Below are positions 62,673 to 64,000 of a stretch of 64,000 bases of DNA, piece after piece. The notes beneath the pieces are model-generated. The model was not told where the DNA came from and searched no databases. It saw only the letters and a program-made list of their open reading frames with translations. The translations under genes were made by a program, and so were the position numbers. Positions within the stretch are counted from its first letter, which is position 1; every line of letters begins with the position of its first letter. Source of the stretch: Alphaproteobacteria bacterium (lineage in GTDB: Bacteria > Myxococcota_A > UBA796 > GCA-2862545); contig JACKEP010000005.1 of NCBI GenBank assembly GCA_020632915.1, forward strand, positions 62,001 through 126,000. Direction: 5' to 3'.

Positions 62673-63416
62673 GTGCCGAGCGAGCTTCGGATCCTGATCG
62701 GGCTGGTCTACATGGCGATCGCCTCGGCGGTCCAGGCCGTGCTGCTCGTGCTGCTCATGCCGTGGCGCAACCTGCGCATCCGGTCCTGCAACTACTGGGG
62801 CTGGGTCACCGGTCGGTTCTGCACGTGGCTGTCGGGTTCCCGGGTCTCGTTCGAGGGCTGGGAGCACCTCGACGGGGATCGGCCCGCAATCTACGTGTCC
62901 AACCACACGTCGATCCTCGACATCTTCCTCGGCATCTGGCTGGGCCCGGTGGGCGTGGTCGGCGTCGCGAAGAAGGAGGTCGTCTACTACCCGTTCTTCG
63001 GACAGCTCTACTGGCTGTCGGGCCACCTGCGCCTCGACCGCGGCGACCACGGCAAGGCGATGGCGGCGATGCGCGAGCTCGAGCGGATCGTCAAGGCCTA
63101 CCGGCTGTCGATCTGGATGTGGCCGGAGGGCACGCGCTCCAAGGACGGCCGGCTGCGGCCGTTCAAGAAGGGCGTGTGGCACCTGGCGGTGGCCACGGGG
63201 CTGCCGGTGGTGCCGGTGGTGGTCGCGGGGGCACAGCGGGTGTGGCCGAAGGGCACCACGCGCCTGCAGTCGGCCGACGTGCACGTGACCATCCTGCCCG
63301 CCATCGACACCAGCGGCTGGTCCGCCCGCGACGCCGACGAGGTGGTCGACGAGCTCCACGCCCTGTTCCTGGAGCACCTGCCGGCCGACCAGCACCCGCT
63401 GGCGCAGGCTGCGTGA
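62673..63416 (+). CDS. plsC: 1-acyl-sn-glycerol-3-phosphate acyltransferase
   Basis: 247 residues. Membrane-bound acyltransferase that makes phosphatidic acid from lysophosphatidic acid. One N-terminal helix (about 7-28), then the catalytic NHTSILD box (HX4D), GVAKKEVVYYPFFGQLYW, the PEGTRS motif and the late VVPVVVAGAQRVWPKG segment. GTG 62673 is favoured over GTG 62667 because GGGAGG ends 5 bases before it; the earlier codon lies within the RBS. Stands alone; the 134-base gap before it (62539-62672) has only a few AT-richer bases (GCTAGATC at about 62650). Confidence 0.93.
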   Translation: MPSELRILIGLVYMAIASAVQAVLLVLLMPWRNLRIRSCNYWGWVTGRFCTWLSGSRVSFEGWEHLDGDRPAIYVSNHTSILDIFLGIWLGPVGVVGVAKKEVVYYPFFGQLYWLSGHLRLDRGDHGKAMAAMRELERIVKAYRLSIWMWPEGTRSKDGRLRPFKKGVWHLAVATGLPVVPVVVAGAQRVWPKGTTRLQSADVHVTILPAIDTSGWSARDADEVVDELHALFLEHLPADQHPLAQAA

Positions 63417-63425
63417 GGTCGCGGG

Positions 63426-64000
63426 TCAGTAGCCGCGGCCGATGCCGATCACGATGCTGCCGCCGACGTTGAACGTCTGGGCCGTGTAGCGGAGCTTCGG
63501 CTCGACGGCGACGAAGAAGCGGCGGGCCACCATCGACCACGGCTGGCTGTAGCCGATGCGCGCCGCGATCATCGGGCCCGGATCGAACCACACGCGCGGC
63601 TTGAGCGTCTGGCCGACGTCGACGTTGAGGCCCAGTGTGACGCCCGCGGACGCGCCGACGTAGACGCCCTTGGGGCTGACGTAGTCCCACGTGGCCTGGG
63701 GCTCGAAGTTCGTGGCCCACTGGACGACCACCGGCCCTTCGAACGACACGGCGACGGCCGCACCCACGCGGTGGGCGTCGAAGTGGCGGCCCCAGCCGCC
63801 GCGGATGCCGAAGCCGCCCCAGTGCGGGTAGGTGGGGAACTGCGGGAGCATGCCGTAGGACGCGGAGAACGCGAAGTCCCACGAGAACCGTGGCGGGATG
63901 GCCCTCAGCACCACCGGCGGAGGCGGCGCCTCGTCGTCGAGCACCTGGGCGTGGGCCACGGCGGGGACCACCACCGGTGCCGAGCACAGGGCGAGGCCGG
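63426..64000 (-). CDS. Outer-membrane-type beta-barrel protein, 5' end outside window
   Basis: The visible reading frame is open to the right edge, so the start is beyond the window; at least 191 codons are present. The last part of a signal peptide is seen (APVVVPAVAHA, cleavage after AHA), then a Pro-rich stretch and a strand-rich domain with alternating aromatic and polar residues (FAFSASYGMLPQFPTYPHW, YVGASAGVTLGLNVDVGQTL, shortened) ending GGSIVIGIGRGY. A final aromatic residue is usual for outer membrane barrels. Family and function cannot be named. Confidence 0.7.
   Translation of the reverse strand, partial: GLALCSAPVVVPAVAHAQVLDDEAPPPPVVLRAIPPRFSWDFAFSASYGMLPQFPTYPHWGGFGIRGGWGRHFDAHRVGAAVAVSFEGPVVVQWATNFEPQATWDYVSPKGVYVGASAGVTLGLNVDVGQTLKPRVWFDPGPMIAARIGYSQPWSMVARRFFVAVEPKLRYTAQTFNVGGSIVIGIGRGY

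Overview
This 64 kb window comes from a very GC-rich (roughly 70% or more) bacterial chromosome. The gene content fits a myxobacterium-like organism (phylum Myxococcota or a close relative). Two secreted proteins end in a MYXO-CTERM-type tail (Gly-Gly-Cys, hydrophobic helix, Arg cluster; the CAP protein at 1754 and the matrixin at 39499). One lipoprotein carries five MopE-type Asp/Cys metal-binding repeats (3408). About ten products have a lipoprotein signal peptide. The phylum call is inferred from these markers, not from a marker-gene tree. Nothing looks mobile: I see no insertion sequence, phage, CRISPR array, rRNA or tRNA, and coding density is very high (no gap above about 235 bases).

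Layout. 1-3.3 kb: a truncated M1 aminopeptidase coupled to a hotdog thioesterase, a CAP-domain protein and a DUF2505 protein. 3.4-10.6 kb: the MopE-repeat lipoprotein, tyrS, a calcium-repeat/thioredoxin lipoprotein, a large TPR protein with a decayed P-loop, and a small lipoprotein. 10.6-14.4 kb: moxR, DUF58 and transglutaminase genes as a tight operon. 14.5-27 kb: a GT-C membrane glycosyltransferase, an M20 peptidase, a YfbK-like von Willebrand protein, prfC, a quinone oxidoreductase coupled to an M28 peptidase, a sulfatase-fold membrane protein, and xseA. 26.6-30.4 kb: a lipoprotein, an M50B-like membrane protein and an RND/MMPL transporter. 30.5-38.6 kb: a solitary radical SAM enzyme, the dTDP-L-rhamnose genes (order rfbA, rfbC, rfbD, rfbB), a GT4 glycosyltransferase and a GH92 lipoprotein. 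38.8-40.9 kb: a secreted protein coupled to a matrixin-PKD-MYXO-CTERM protease. 41-46.7 kb: a small membrane protein, a threonine-aldolase-like enzyme, and a four-gene operon (secreted protein with a possible N-terminal His, lipoprotein, ABC ATPase, FtsX-like permease), then a PKD lipoprotein. 46.9-54.1 kb: proBA, a Tat Rieske protein, a GT-C membrane protein and modABC. 54.2-64 kb: class I aldolase and a UDG-fold protein, a ChaN-like protein, several secreted proteins, a thioredoxin lipoprotein divergent from a sugar epimerase, two GT4 glycosyltransferases, plsC and a truncated outer-membrane-type protein.

How the genes work together. Most of the content serves the cell surface: sugar-nucleotide supply and glycosyltransferases, secreted peptidases, lipoproteins and thioredoxin-fold proteins. 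These are mixed with housekeeping genes (tyrS, prfC, xseA, proBA, fbaB). Operons are compact, with many 1-4 base ATGA, GTGA or TGATG overlaps that imply translational coupling. GTG starts are common and two genes appear to use TTG.

Signals worth a second look. There is an 11-base outward-facing inverted repeat between the thioredoxin lipoprotein and the epimerase. A GGTTA-type element sits exactly 24 bases before several start codons. Hairpins bury the ribosome binding site of two peptidase genes. The four-gene ABC operon at 42.7-45.8 kb is the best candidate for an uncharacterised system. I did not find an obvious new defence or mobile system.
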